Assembly: GCF_001640805.2 (NCBI RefSeq)
Contig: NC_066856.1
Location: 3,171,937-3,235,936 of the forward strand
DNA from: Lates calcarifer
Lineage: Eukaryota; Chordata; Actinopteri; Centropomidae
Direction of reading: 5' to 3'
DNA: 64,000 nt
Shown here: in pieces, positions 34,634 through 46,660 of the stretch
How the letters are laid out: the number at the start of each line of letters is the position of its first letter
Numbering within the stretch: the first letter of the stretch is position 1
Program-made: the position numbers and the translations under genes
The notes under the pieces: generated by a model
What the model saw: only the letters and a program-made list of their open reading frames with translations
Databases searched by the model: none
Told to the model about the DNA's origin: nothing

Positions 34634-37600
34634 AGACTTGTGAATGAGAACTGCCGTTATGGAGCCTGATGCTGTTTCACATTACAGGGAGGCTGGGGTT
34701 AATTTCCTGTTGATGGACGTGGCCGGCTTGCAGATAGAAACAGTTTGAACGGGGGTGGGGTGGGGGGATTAGACAGCCGCTGTAGCACTCAGCTGTTTAG
34801 GAGGTGAGACTGGTAGGTGAAGTGTAGCATTAAATCTGAGGTATTAGGCCAATACACACAGGTAGTGCACAGAGAGCAGTGAGGTGTTGAGAGGAATTTT
34901 ATATTGTAACATTGTGGTTTAGATTGTGGTTGCCTGGTGCAAAGTTTGCTTAAAGCAAAGTTAGTCAAACTTCCTCAGTGTGTCAGCATTAGACCAAGAC
35001 TAATAAAATATATTACGATTACCCAGTGTTAGGAACAGCAAGGAAAACAGATGAGACTTTTACTCATTAGTTTTTGCATAGTTGAAATGGTAAGGACAGT
35101 CAGTACATTTACCCCAAGGTTAGTCGGATTAAATGTTTTGTAGTTAGTCTGAGTAAATATGTTTACATACATCCAGTAATCAGACGTTTTATAGTCTCAT
35201 TTTTGCAGTGTTTTTGTCTCTACCAAGTCCAGAAAAAAGCTCTGGCTAGCTGCTAACTGCTCCACAGTATGTTTGTTAGCTGGCTGCTAAATTTGACTCA
35301 TAGCTGTGACGGGCTGTGGTGGAATAAGGTTTATTCCATTCTTTCTTTCTTTTTGCTGAACCTAGCCACCTGCTGCATCTGTAAGTTAGATGAGTGCAAT
35401 AAGAAATGAATAACTAAAAAATGCTAAAATGGGGGATCTGCAGAGTTAGGTAATTTGACAGGTTATTTTGTAGACTATGCAGACATATCAGTGAATCAGA
35501 AAAATAATCAGCAGGTTTTTTAGTTGTTGCAGTAACAGAAGCAGCAGTTTTGCAGTCAAACTTTAAAATTAGACTGTTAGTGTATACACTGTCAGTGACT
35601 GTCAGAGTCCAAACAGAAATTTACAGCTCACATCATGTGATGAATGTGGAGGCAACTTCAGCAGGAGCTGATTCAAAAGCAAACACTGCCAAATCAGCAA
35701 ACAAACACTGAGACACACACATGTGCCTGTGGTTTGTGTCTGCAAATCATTCATGGGAGATTTCAAGTCTTTCCCAAGAGAGAAGACCAACAGGACAGAT
35801 TGATAGTTACAGTGTATATATTAGCAGTCCTGCTCCCCACCACCACGATCCCTCCACGTCATGCTCCACAGAGCCCCCAAGGGACCCTATAGGAAACCCA
35901 TCCCTCATTTTCCCCACTTAATAAGGGGCAGCATTTTATATGGCCGTGACAGAAGGTTTGTGTTAGCATCGTTAGCGATAGCCACAGTCCCAGCCGCCAC
36001 CACCACAACCACCCCAACCACCCCAACCCTCTTCTGAGGGACACCTGGGACTCATTGTGACCCAGCAGGCCACACCTTCACTGGGGTTATATCTGGCCAA
36101 AGACTGGGGCCCCACTCTGGTCCTCTGAAAATGTCCTGCATGAAACTGTGCATTACCCCCTCCATAAATTCAGAGTGGTTGAGTGGGAAAATAGGCAGAA
36201 AGCACTTTTTGAATGCTGAATTGTGTTTACATGTTGGAGGCTCCTGCAGTATGGAGAGATGGCTGATTGGATTGAGATAAATGCTTTTGTCTGCTGGGAC
36301 ATAGGATAAAAAAGCTGGAGGAGGAAGTGGGATGATAACAGAAGTCTAAGGGAAAGCTCAAATACCATGAGGGAAATGAATGTGTAATGTACTACATGTG
36401 TGCTCTGCTGTAGTGATAATGTGAAAGCATAGACATAGAAGCTTTCAAGGCAACTGAGTGATCTTCTGTTTTCTTTGCAATGTTTTCCAGTAAACAATCT
36501 TCTCCTGTCTCAGATAATTAATACGTCCCTCTTTTAGAGGCTTTTTACTCTGGCATGGTACCATATGTGTTTTTTCTATTTGAATGTGTGTCTTTGCCTA
36601 TACAAGTTCGTTGTTCTTTATTTGGTTCCCCACTAGCCTTCACAATAGTTGCTAGTCGTCCACACTAATGAAAATAAACAGTAATTTAGTATAAATGAGA
36701 CAAGAAGAAGGGAGAAATCATTTCACCATAAAGCATAGACAATAAAACTTGTGAAAAATCTCTTTGACTGGCCCTCCAAACAGGGCTGCAGAGGATTGAC
36801 AATTTATTAAGTAAAGTTAAGCAGTTAAGCATTTATGGACAGATTACCAACATTTATAACAGAACTGTTACCACATAAAAAGGTAAAACACCAGCCAACA
36901 GATATTTGAGAACCTTGATATGAGTGGGTTCAGTGGTCCAGTACTTGTTAGTTTGACATTGGGGCAGGAGATGAGGGAGAGCAGCTAGCATCCACTACAA
37001 GAAGAGAGAAGAAATATGCCTCCAACATTATGTGTTTTTTTTTTTTTTTACATGTAATGTATGCATGTATTATGGAAACTGGACACTGGAGTCAAAGATG
37101 CCACGCAGTCAATGATTGAAAATTTCTCTACGCTGTGCCTTGCCTGCACATTCCTTCAAAAAGTGGAGGTGTCTTGTCAGCTAGTTTTTGAATGTCTCCA
37201 TCTTTTTCATAATAGGTGGTCTATGGGGAACCAGCCCCAGGGGATTTTTTTCTTGGTAATACCAGCAGTGGCCACTAGGACAAATTAGCAGCTGCTAAAT
37301 TTAGGCTAATCTAGACTAGATTTAGGTATTACCTGGGTTCTGTTCAGAGTTGTTAGGTGTGGGTTATGATTCTGTGAACATGGGCAAGAGATAACCAGCT
37401 GTGAGTGATGTTCATATTAGCAGCAAACACCTCTTCCAAAGCACTGTGGGTCCTAACATTTCATTCATGAAAAATATGAAACTGTGTTGAATTTGTATTG
37501 TATTGCAGCAGAATCAAACTCCATCAAGTTACAAGTGGGATTTAAGTTAGTGTGTCAGATTATTAAGCATCTTTCCCTATTGTTTTTGTGTCAGATCGTT

Positions 37601-38329
37601 TGCTACCCCCAGTCTACTGTCTGTGACTGCCTTTCTGTCTGGGCCTCAGTGTTCATGACTCTGATGGTCCACAAAGGATGTACATGCATTCATGTGGCTG
37701 TGTGTAAGAGTGCATGTATGTCTTTACATGACAGAGTATGTGTAAAGGCCCTGTCTCCATCCTCCTTGTAATGTCAACCCACAGTCTCCACCGCACTTGG
37801 CCCAAAGTCTGCCAGCCCCCTCCTCATATTTATCCCATCATCACACTCCCCCCCTCCACACTCAAAAGTCCCCTACTTCTCTATCCATCAGCCTGCTCCC
37901 CTTCCTCCACTTCCCCCCACATTCCTGCATTTCACTGCCATAAACAACTATTAACTTAATGGTTACAAAAATCATTAAAGAAGGAACATCTGTGTACCCG
38001 CCACAGCCAATCAGGGGAGGCAAAGAGCAGCCGTGTCTGGGAAGGAAGACTGTGGTTGGCTGCCTAAAGTGCTTGCACCTTGTTAAGTCCCTCCTACTAC
38101 CATGCATGCTCTTTAAAGTGTGTTTAGCAAGAGGAAGAAGCAGCGGGACGCAGCCGGAAAAAAAGAGAAGGCGGGTTGGGGGATTTAGCAAAGACACACA
38201 GGCACATGGAAATAGTTAGCATCTCAGTGGTGGCAGGCAGCAGCCCGCTCTCTTTCTCTCTCTGTTCTTTTCCTTTTTTTTTCCTTTTCAATCTTTTACG
38301 TCCTGAAATAGGAACCAGATTGCCACTGT
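34634..38329. other. Non-coding stretch
   Basis: A G-rich run ('gggggtggggtgggggg') is at about 34750-34767. 35180-35350 has 'tatagtctcat' and 'ctggctagctgctaac', wording typical of old fish repeats, possibly related to family B at 40256-40561. 35970-36030 is a short CCA/ACC-rich patch. T-run at about 37027-37039. No exon pairs seen. Confidence 0.5.
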
Positions 38330-38640
38330 GGCCGCTTAATTTGAGCTCCTTTACCAGTTAAGGATGTAACTGGAAATTGAGGTGGAAAAATTTTAAGAAA
38401 ATAAAAAACGGAATAGGTAGCGGCGGGGGTATAAATCTCATAATTACAGGCGTAAAAGCAGCTTGAGCTTTTTGAATTAAGTCTCGGCCTGCAAAGCTTC
38501 CACTTTAATAATGCCATTTTGAGCTGTAAGGGCATGCTGGAAGATTGTTGTGTGGCAGACCACTGAAATCTTATTAATCAGGCAGATGCAAGTGCCATTA
38601 GATCTAAGTGAAGTGATAAAATAGAAATAAACTAACACAA
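38330..38640. promoter_or_regulatory. Candidate conserved non-coding element
   Basis: Repeat-free sequence with 'gccgcttaatttgagc', 'ctcataattacagg', 'tttgaattaag', 'tttaataatgcc' and 'cttattaatcagg', that is, several TAAT-type cores in 300 bases, flanked by simple-sequence DNA. Suggestive of a developmental enhancer. This is inference. Confidence 0.3.
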
Positions 38641-38929
38641 TCTAATGAACACGGAAAGTTGTGTGTGTATGGCAAATGCTCCTTTAACCTTGTGGCCACC
38701 CTTGAGCTCTGTGAGAACAGGGAATAAAACTGGAAGGGAAACGTAAAATAAATGAACGGAAAGCCCGGGCAGGGCTGGGACGGGCCTGCCCGTGCAGAGT
38801 GCCTGCGGCCACCGCTGCTTTCCCTCAGCCCAGATTGAGTGTGACTTGTGTCAGGCGCAGACTCTGGTCTCCACTCTGTGTGTCTCCACGGCCGAGAGGG
38901 CAGCGCCACTGGCGAAACCCTGCCCTGAG
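38641..38929. other. GC-richer non-coding stretch
   Basis: It includes a small GC-rich inverted motif ('ggacgggcctgcccgtgc' near 38778-38795). The frames of 136 codons (-) and 64 codons (+) overlap antisense and lack support. Confidence 0.45.
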
Positions 38930-39010
38930 ATGAAAGCATTTTCCACCGCGCATAATGTGCATGAAAATAATACGTGCATTGTGTAATCACAGCACCAAAA
39001 CGCCAGAAAT
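38930..39010. promoter_or_regulatory. POU/homeodomain-like candidate element
   Basis: CATAATGTGCATGAAAATAA (38951-38970), followed by TACGTGCATTGTGTAAT (38971-38987), has two TGCAT half-sites with adjacent A/T cores, the arrangement expected for POU-type factors. No conservation data. Confidence 0.25.
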
Positions 39011-40255
39011 ACATGCAACATGTACAAAGAAGCTGTTATGCTGTTTGGTTTACTGTGCAGGCCCCACAGCCAAAGTGCGAGAGACATGGTGAAAGCTGGA
39101 GTCGTCTAGAAAACTAAGTCTGAGTCAACCAACGGTGAGGTGTTTCCTCGCACGCTACCTCAGGCCAATGTGGATGTGGAAATGGTGTTCATTTTAGCGA
39201 CTGTTTTTTTATGATGTGACAAAGTTATTGCTGCAGGTGAGGACAGCGCAGGGGGACGTGGGGCAGAAGAGTGCTGGTGTGAGTATTTGTGTCTGACTGC
39301 ACGAGCATGGGTGCGTCCATGTATGCCTTGATGAATTTGCCGGCAACCCTGGCTGGTTTCTGTGTTCCCACGCTGCTGGATTCAGAGTTTCTTGATCTGT
39401 TTGATGGGAAGGGGGTACAGAAGACCAAAGTGAAGGGGGGCTGGAAAATGCTTTGACTAACATAAACAGATTATAAAAAGGCTCTTCAGTCTGACTGTGG
39501 GACCCGAGTGGAGCTCAAGACTCCCAGTTTATAGAATTGGACTGCAGCAGCATCACTTCAATGTCTTCTCTGATTTGGCTCACCTTCAAGACACGGAGAG
39601 CTGTGTTTCAGTCTGTTTAGACGTTTCAGATCTGCATTCACCTTATAAAACCTACATTCACTTACATTTGATATATTGTGCAGAAACTGTAGCATAAGTT
39701 ACTGAATGTGAGGAAATTCATCGGGTCACTGCAACAATGAGGCCCTCCAGGACATGTGACATCAGCTCAGGACTCACAGTTCTCTGTGTTTAAAAGTCTT
39801 ACACTGTCGAGTTAGAAATGTTGGCTGCTCTCAGAAAGTTACCACTTTTTGAGACAGTCTCCACCCAGCCTGGCAGAGGCGTTGGCAGAGGCGTTGGCAT
39901 CGGCGCTGCAATCTCGGCGACAGGTCTCCAGCTGACCTTGGTCTTGCCTCGCATAAATATTATGAAGTTCTGTCTCCTTAATAAACTAATTCTTCAGAAA
40001 TGTTGTTGTGAGTTCACAGTGTGCGTCCTGGAAGTGAGAGCAGTGTGGTTTGGAGGCTTCGGCTATTGACGCTGGCGCAGCGAGGTGTAAAAGTTATGCA
40101 GTCACACCACAAAATCGTATTCACTTGTGACATTCATAGAACTTCCTTGTTCAGTGTGCCACCGTTTTCTGAGCTTGTGTGTGAAATACGGCAATTTGGC
40201 AATGGGTCTGAATTATGGGGGGGTAGACATAATAACATAAACACTGAGAGAGGAG
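39011..40255. other. Non-coding stretch
   Basis: A two-copy 12-base tandem at 39872-39905 is listed separately. No gene. Confidence 0.55.
39872..39905. repeat. 12-base tandem duplication
   Basis: GGCAGAGGCGTT occurs twice in tandem and is followed by a third diverged copy starting GGCATCGGCG. Confidence 0.8.
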
Positions 40256-40561
40256 TTTAAAGTGAGACTATGTAGCTTTCAAAAGAAGAAATAACACAGT
40301 CTTCTTCTTACCATTGAGACGTTGAATTTATGAGCAAATAAACCACAACTTTGCTCAATTCAACACACCCAGAGGTTCTTCTCTACAGCCTTACTTGGTC
40401 TGGTGTGACCAGCAGCTTATGGTAGCTGTTAGCAAATGTTGACATTAATGTGTTACTTTGCTGACTTGCTGCATACACGCACTGTTGTTACATTAGCTTT
40501 TTAGCGTTTAATGCAAACCATCAATCCAGCAAAAGTTATGTAGTCTCATTTTAACTTTAAA
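40256..40561. mobile_element. MITE-like element, family B
   Basis: The left end TTTAAAGTGAGACTATGTAG and the reverse complement of the right end, TTTAAAGTTAAAATGAGACT followed by ACATAACTTTTGC, share the AAAGT and GAGACTA blocks. These are inverted termini about 306 bases apart. There is no coding capacity. 'agtgagactatgtagcttt' is a phrase I associate with abundant fish non-autonomous DNA elements. Target-site duplication is not clear. Confidence 0.55.
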
Positions 40562-42640
40562 ATAAATTAAGTCAAGTCCAATTAACATTTTTTGTCAAAT
40601 TGCTACCAGTATACTGTATGTGTCCTTTATTTCCATTTTAGTGAAATTACTGTTCCTCATTGTCAGTGCAGTTTGTGTTTGGCACAAGATATTTTAAATG
40701 GATATATACAAAAATTCTGCAGTTGATGCATAAAGAAGCAGAATCTTTAGGGCTGTAACTGTGAATCAATTACTTGAAAGTTGAGACCTACTTTATTTAT
40801 TCAACCCCCCCCAAATTCCATATGGTCCACTGCTACAGTTCAAGCTTTGTGTATTATCTGAGGAAGTGGCTGTCTGGTAAACAGACAGAGTGAGCTGGTT
40901 TATAATTATTAGTCTAAGGCCCCAGCCCACCGTGTTCTGCCATCTCCTCTCGGCAGCAAGGGTCAGAGGAGCCATAAAACATGATTAAGTGAATGAGCTT
41001 TGGCTGTAAAGTTCGTTCCAGACGCTCACGGATGAAAAATGACAGTGAAATCAGTCGCAGCATGGGAACATGTCTGGACTTTCTGTAATGATTAAACCCC
41101 TGGTTTGGATAACCAGTAGCAGACAGACACATAGAGCCATGATAACTCAGAGAGCAGAAACATCTGCAGTATACTCTGTATCACAATAAGCTTCACCATG
41201 AATGATTTAGAGTATGTAGCCTGTAGCAGAATGTGAGTTATATGCCAATTATCTACACTGTTACACTGCACTGACATAATGTTAGAGGACATGGGGCTGG
41301 GTTATAGGATCCCAAATCCCTGTGGTTGTCACATTTATCTCAATTATCAAGGTAATGAAACTGAGACAGGAAGTGAAAATAATAATCTCTCACTGTTTTT
41401 GGTGCCATTTTCATATGAAGCACCAACTCTGAAAACGTTCAACTAAGTATTTCTCTATAATATTCAAAATTCATGAACTAAATACTCAACAATGAGCATT
41501 AAAGTTTCTTTCTTCGGTATTATTCATTAAGAACTTAACATAAGCAAACATCCACACAACTGTTTCAAATGCTGCAAAATTCTGATTTCTTCACCTTTTC
41601 CTACCCGAGACTCACTGACTTCAAACCAGTCAGTAGAACACAGACACAAACAGAGATCTGTCATGTGAAATAACTAAAACTGTGTATTTATGTGGACCCT
41701 CATTAACCATACTAATTTGATTGAGAAAATAGTTTTCAAGAGCCTTTAATTTAATTGCAGATGACTGTAGACTTGTGACCCTTCAACAGCAGATTTGATG
41801 GTTTATTAGAAAAAGAGGAACAGGTACAGATAACTCTAAGACCTGTCAGCTTGATCTTTTTTTTTTGATACAGTTGAATTATATAATGAAACAAAACACT
41901 TGTGTTTCCCTTATTGTTGCTAGTTTACACTCCTTCTCGTTTTATTCTACATCATTCTTGTTGAAGATTTAAGTTGGTTCAATGGGCCTTCCCCATTGGC
42001 TTACTGGCTTACTATTCTGTGTGAGTCAGGTTTGGCACCTGCACTTATGTTTGCTGTTACTATCTTCAGTAATCCAGTAATGTAAGATAACATAGTTCTT
42101 GAAAAAAAGAGGAAAAAGCTACAAGCCCTGTGCTTCACAGTCTCTTTAAGAGGATATTAACTGTAACAAAAACAGAGATTAGGTTTAAGAGTTGGTGAAG
42201 TTCTTTTTTCAGGCCCGAGTAGTGTCTGCAAGTTTTCCCTTCAGTCTCTTCCAGGCCCCATGACCAATAGCAATAAGGCAGGGCAGTTATTATGTCATAA
42301 CACCTGAGGCAAAAAAGACAGTAAAGAACTTGCTGTATCACTCACTGCTGCACATTAAGCTCATTGCTCTGAGCGGATGGTAATGACTGAGTCAAATGAT
42401 CATATCAACATTTTGTATTACCTTCTCTCCTTTCCCTGGAGTCCAATATGGACTAGATATGCTACTGTGCTGTATGCTGAAGTTTTTATTTCCTCAAAGG
42501 TATAGTGATTGCAGTAAAGAAAGTTTTCTGAAGGCTTACGACAGCACCGACTTTATATTAGGTCATTTGCATTGTTCTTCCTCTCCAGACAACACTGTAA
42601 CATTCTCAGCTTCCCCGATAAAACTGGCAGGAAGGTAGCG
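40562..42640. other. Non-coding, AT-rich stretch
   Basis: A C-run is near 40806 and a T-run near 41859. No splice-bounded open segment and no recognisable repeat beyond short homopolymers. Confidence 0.55.
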
Positions 42641-42800
42641 TCTTTTGTTAGCGCCGCTGAATGGCGCTAATGCTGCCAGGAGTAATTATGGGTAATTGGT
42701 GGGACAATAAGGCGATGACAGCTGTGGAACCGTTGCAACATAAGGGCAAGGCTCGGCCCAACCCGTGATCCGGGGCAGGACCCTTACCTCACTCCCCACC
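42641..42800. promoter_or_regulatory. Strong candidate enhancer: clustered homeodomain, SOX, MEIS/E-box sites
   Basis: In 80 bases there are an inverted GCGCC...GGCGC (42651-42667), TAATTATG (42683-42690), TAATTGG (42693-42699), ACAATAA (42704-42710), TGACA (42716-42720) overlapping CAGCTG (42719-42724), and TGTGG (42723-42727). Repeats are absent and several CpGs are retained. This is the densest such cluster I saw. Functional role is an inference from motif grammar only. Confidence 0.35.
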
Positions 42801-45550
42801 ACAGTCACAATCCACTGGGCGCAATTAAGCCACACAATAACCTTTTTGTGGAAGCCTGTCCAGCATGTATCAACATCACATCTAAAGCAGGGAGTTTAAT
42901 ATTTTTTTTCCATCATTTTTCCTCCCTGTCTCACCCTAGAGAAGTATTTATTTTAATCAAAGAAAATAAAGACAGAAATAAGTGCATGAAATAGAGGGCT
43001 GATAGGTCTGCATAAACCTAAATCTAAATAAACATTTCAGAGGTGTAAGAAAATACCTGAAGGGTAGAGTCTTGGCTTTAATGATGATAGCCAGAATGAG
43101 GAAGTATTGCATGGCTCTTAAGCACTTGTATGACTTATTCTTTTCATTTTGTGTGACAGCTTGTTTCTGTGGCAGCACAGGTAAAAAACCTGAAACCATC
43201 AGTTACTTCACTCGTGGGTTTTGGCACAGCATCAGTTTCCTTCCTCTCCTCCCTCAAGTCAAATGAGGGATTTGGTGGTTAAGGGAAAAAAAAAATGGAA
43301 TTGATCGTTGTTGGGAATTTCCTGACAAATTTGCTGAGAGTGCTCCTTTAGCTCAACAACACATTAACCTCTGTTTTCTTGTGGGAACTACTGTAGTGAA
43401 GACCTCTGCTCAATGATGTAGGCTAAGAAACAGAAAGTCTGAAATGCTTTTAAACTGAAGTACTACTCACAAGGCTATATTCAGTTAGTCATACATGTAT
43501 CATGACGATCTTATGCCAGCTCCAAATAACAAAGTGTTGTCTGTTCAAAGTTAGTCTTTTCTAGGAATCTGCTTTATGCTCTAGATGAGATGTGTGATAC
43601 AGGAAGGGCTGCCTGGGAAAGTTTATTTAAAGAAATTAATCACCTTATTTCAGCATTTATTATAAACTAAGGATTTATAACTTTACAACGTATTTGTAAC
43701 AGAATATTTTATTAGAGATAGGTTTCAGTTCTGCTACTTATGATAAAATTGTACCCACCAAAGATTTGAATCCAAATGTATGGGACAAGGTGTAACAGCC
43801 TTTAAAGAGGAGTCAGTCAGGTAGACGCGAATAATCTGGTGCTCGGCATTAAGGTTTCTGATTTTGTTGTCTCTCTTGTTTCAAATGTATTTTCTAGTTG
43901 GGGTTTGAGTAAAGACATTGAGTGTTTATCAGGGGCTTTGCAGAATCATCTAATATTGACATACTTGAAATTCCAGTTCATTACAACCTGAGTCTTAATT
44001 TCTATCAGTTATCAGTTAATATTTTACTCACCAAAATAATGGCTGAGATGCAGGAACATGTCTGAAAAAATATCCACAGCAGAGAGTTTGGGCAATAATC
44101 TGACTATCTGCATTCATTTTACTGCATTCTCAGTCCCATGTTATCATAACCAACAGGAATGCCTCCAAAGCTACAAAAATAAACTAGAATTATTCTTTAC
44201 TTTACAAACTCATTCTACATCAGAGGTAAATCCAAAAAAACAAAATCACCATTTAAACACATGCTATAGGAATTCAGCTTGTACTTCTGTGTGTCTGGAA
44301 AAAGTCAGTCTCATATCTGGTAATTATAATTTTTTTAATAAGTAGTGTGTGAGGAAGTGTGTCTTATTTCTAATTAAAACTTATAATATTATAGAATCAT
44401 CATATTATAGAAAAAACAAGTTTCTAACTTTCTATTTACCATTAAAAATAGAATGATAATTCTTGGCAGAAAAGTACAGAACTGTTTGCTGTAGAGAACA
44501 AAGGGAGACACGGACACAGTGAGCACAGAGAGATAAAGAGTCATGAGACATTAGTCAGACTGATAGAAGCTAATCCACACAGAAAGGTTGGCTTCATGAG
44601 TATAAAACAGAAATATCACCACACTTATCATTCTTGTTTTGAATCTAATAGAAGGACATATTTCTGATCTGCACAGTTTATTGAGGCTCTGCCCATTAGC
44701 CAATGGCATGGCAATGAACTTTGGTCAGACAAATGAACAAAGCCCTCACTGAACTTTTGCCTCACAGATAAAACATAATGGTGATCAATGGCTTAATATC
44801 ATGGCAGATAGTGAGAGAGAAAGAAAGACACGTGGAGTTTAATAAAGTTTGAGGACTGTTGTTTGCAGGAGGGAAACCCCCACTGTGATATCAAATGATA
44901 AAAAACCTCCTGAAGAAAACATTCAGTGAATGAAATGATTTCTCCCTGGCAGCATGGTTGCACTGGGAAAGAAAAGACTTGACAGAAAGAGGGAAAGACA
45001 GATAAGGGGAAGCCAGAAATCTGAATATCACCATTACACCGTTGACACCTACATACTGAAGCAGGCTGCATGTGGCAGTTTGGTGCTAAAGAGCTGACAA
45101 GACAGCAAGGAGCCTCTTTAATAGACCCCTGTCTGTTTGTAGCAGCCTGCCCCAGGTGAGATGACATTTTAAGCCAGTAGCAGATATCTTTTTAATAATA
45201 CCATGGAATACCATGGAGCCGGGGTGCTTAATTGAACAAAATGAATGGGTTGTTAAAGTCTTGTGTTATGTATAATGGTAGTACCTTGTGTTTTACTTTC
45301 ACTTAATAATTATGGTAATATTTGGGCCAACATGGAAATTTTTTTCTTTGTGCAATTACTCAACGGAATCTGGAATCAAGTATATTAAATGACATAAACA
45401 AGCTGAGAATCAACATCCCTAATTATTGGCAGTACTAGCAATATCACTGTGGAATTTTCTGATTAGCAACTGTAACTTGAAACACAGCTGCTGTCTTTAA
45501 ATGAAAACCTTTTACCTTTTTACCTACTTTTGAATAAAGCATCAACATCA
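42801..45550. other. Non-coding stretch
   Basis: Homopolymer runs are near 42901 and 43286. The frames at 44058-44345 (+, 95 codons) and 44799-45167 (-, 122 codons) lack splice context and known motifs. No gene called. Confidence 0.55.
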
Positions 45551-45566
45551 TTTTTTTTTTTTTTTT
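45551..45566. repeat. T-run of 16
   Basis: Homopolymer seen directly, 44 bases before the GACA repeat. Confidence 0.9.
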
Positions 45567-45608
45567 CCAAACCCTGATGGCACTGAGCTATGGATCACTG
45601 CAGCCATG

Positions 45609-45609
<1 letters not shown>

Positions 45610-45638
<29 letters not shown>
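45610..45638. repeat. (GACA)7 microsatellite
   Basis: Seven tandem GACA tetranucleotides. Confidence 0.95.
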
Positions 45639-45641
<3 letters not shown>

Positions 45642-46039
45642 GTCGCTGCCATCAGCGTCTATGCTTCAGTGTCCTACATAAACACATACACAGAGTTCTA
45701 TCTCTATTATCAGTGCTGGCCCTGCAGCATCCGTCCCCTCAGTGCAGGACACGGAGCTGAAAGGTCACAGTGTGTTGCTGCTGTCGCCAGTGAAATGTCA
45801 GCAGGCCACTCCTGCTCTGTCCAGCCTGTCTCTCTCTAATGTTAAGTCACTCTGAACAATAAGCTACAGTCTCACTGCTGAGGTGCATTAAAACATCAAA
45901 CATCCTACAGACAGAGGTGAACAGATCGTGGACAATGCTCCTGTTTATGCAACGTCGCAGCATGTGAGGGAATTTGAAATTGCGTGACTCAGCAAACAGA
46001 ACTGCAGCAAATAAAAAGCACTGTAACTGAGCTCTTTTA
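45639..46039. other. Non-coding stretch
   Basis: No features beyond a short chance frame. Confidence 0.5.
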
Positions 46040-46600
46040 TTATCTCGCTTTGTTTACTGAAGCCGGCGCCTGAATAACACACAAAAAGCTCTCTTGTTTG
46101 AGCTCTCTTTTTTCTCTCTTTTCGGCAAACAATATGCATTTTTGGGGTGAAGGAGAATGAAAACAGGGAATGAATGGGGGGCCTGTGAAGAGTTGTGTCA
46201 GAATGTGCTGATGATAAGCTTGGCATGGCTAATATTGAACACATCGAGACAGAGCGCGGCTATCTGCTCTGCGCATTTGGAGTCGTCTGTGGGAAAGAGA
46301 CAGGCCTCAGTGTGGGAAACGGCCCTCTTTTGATACGGAGCCGAAGATCAGCAGTCTGCTATTATCTGCAATGGAAAAGTTCAGCCTGGTTTAAAGAGGG
46401 CAAAAGCAGAAAGAGGGTTTTTGTCCATCGCCCTGACCTTATGTCATCCCCATGGGCTCAGCTAATAAGCCGAGCCTTTGAGGATACTTCATAAATTGTG
46501 CAGATAAGTGGTTTGATACAAATCTCCAGCCACCAAATTTGGCTCTATTAGATTGAAAATGAAATTGATAAATGTGAGCAATGTTGCCGCTCATGGAATC
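46040..46600. promoter_or_regulatory. Long candidate conserved non-coding element
   Basis: About 560 bases free of simple repeats, with 'gctaatattgaac', 'ctgctattatctgcaatgg', 'cagctaataagccg', 'gtttgatacaaat' and 'attgataaatg' motifs. A plus-strand frame of 99 codons (46195-46494) spans much of it. That frame has no clear acceptor or donor at its ends and no family resemblance, so I prefer a regulatory or RNA explanation, but a coding exon is not excluded. Confidence 0.3.
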
Positions 46601-46604
46601 AAGC

Positions 46605-46660
46605 CTCTCTCTGTCTGTCTCTCTCCTCTCTCTCTCTCCCCTCCCGTCTGTCTGTCTCTA
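46605..46660. repeat. CT/CTGT-rich low-complexity tract
   Basis: CTCTGTCTGTCTCTCTCC-type imperfect repeat over about 55 bases, abutting the candidate element at 46040-46600. Confidence 0.8.

Noticed and set aside
38604..39014. 136-codon frame (-)
   Set aside because: Overlaps antisense frames and enhancer-like sequence. No recognisable protein.
44799..45167. 122-codon frame (-), Cys/Phe-rich
   Set aside because: No exon boundaries or motif. Composition follows local base content.
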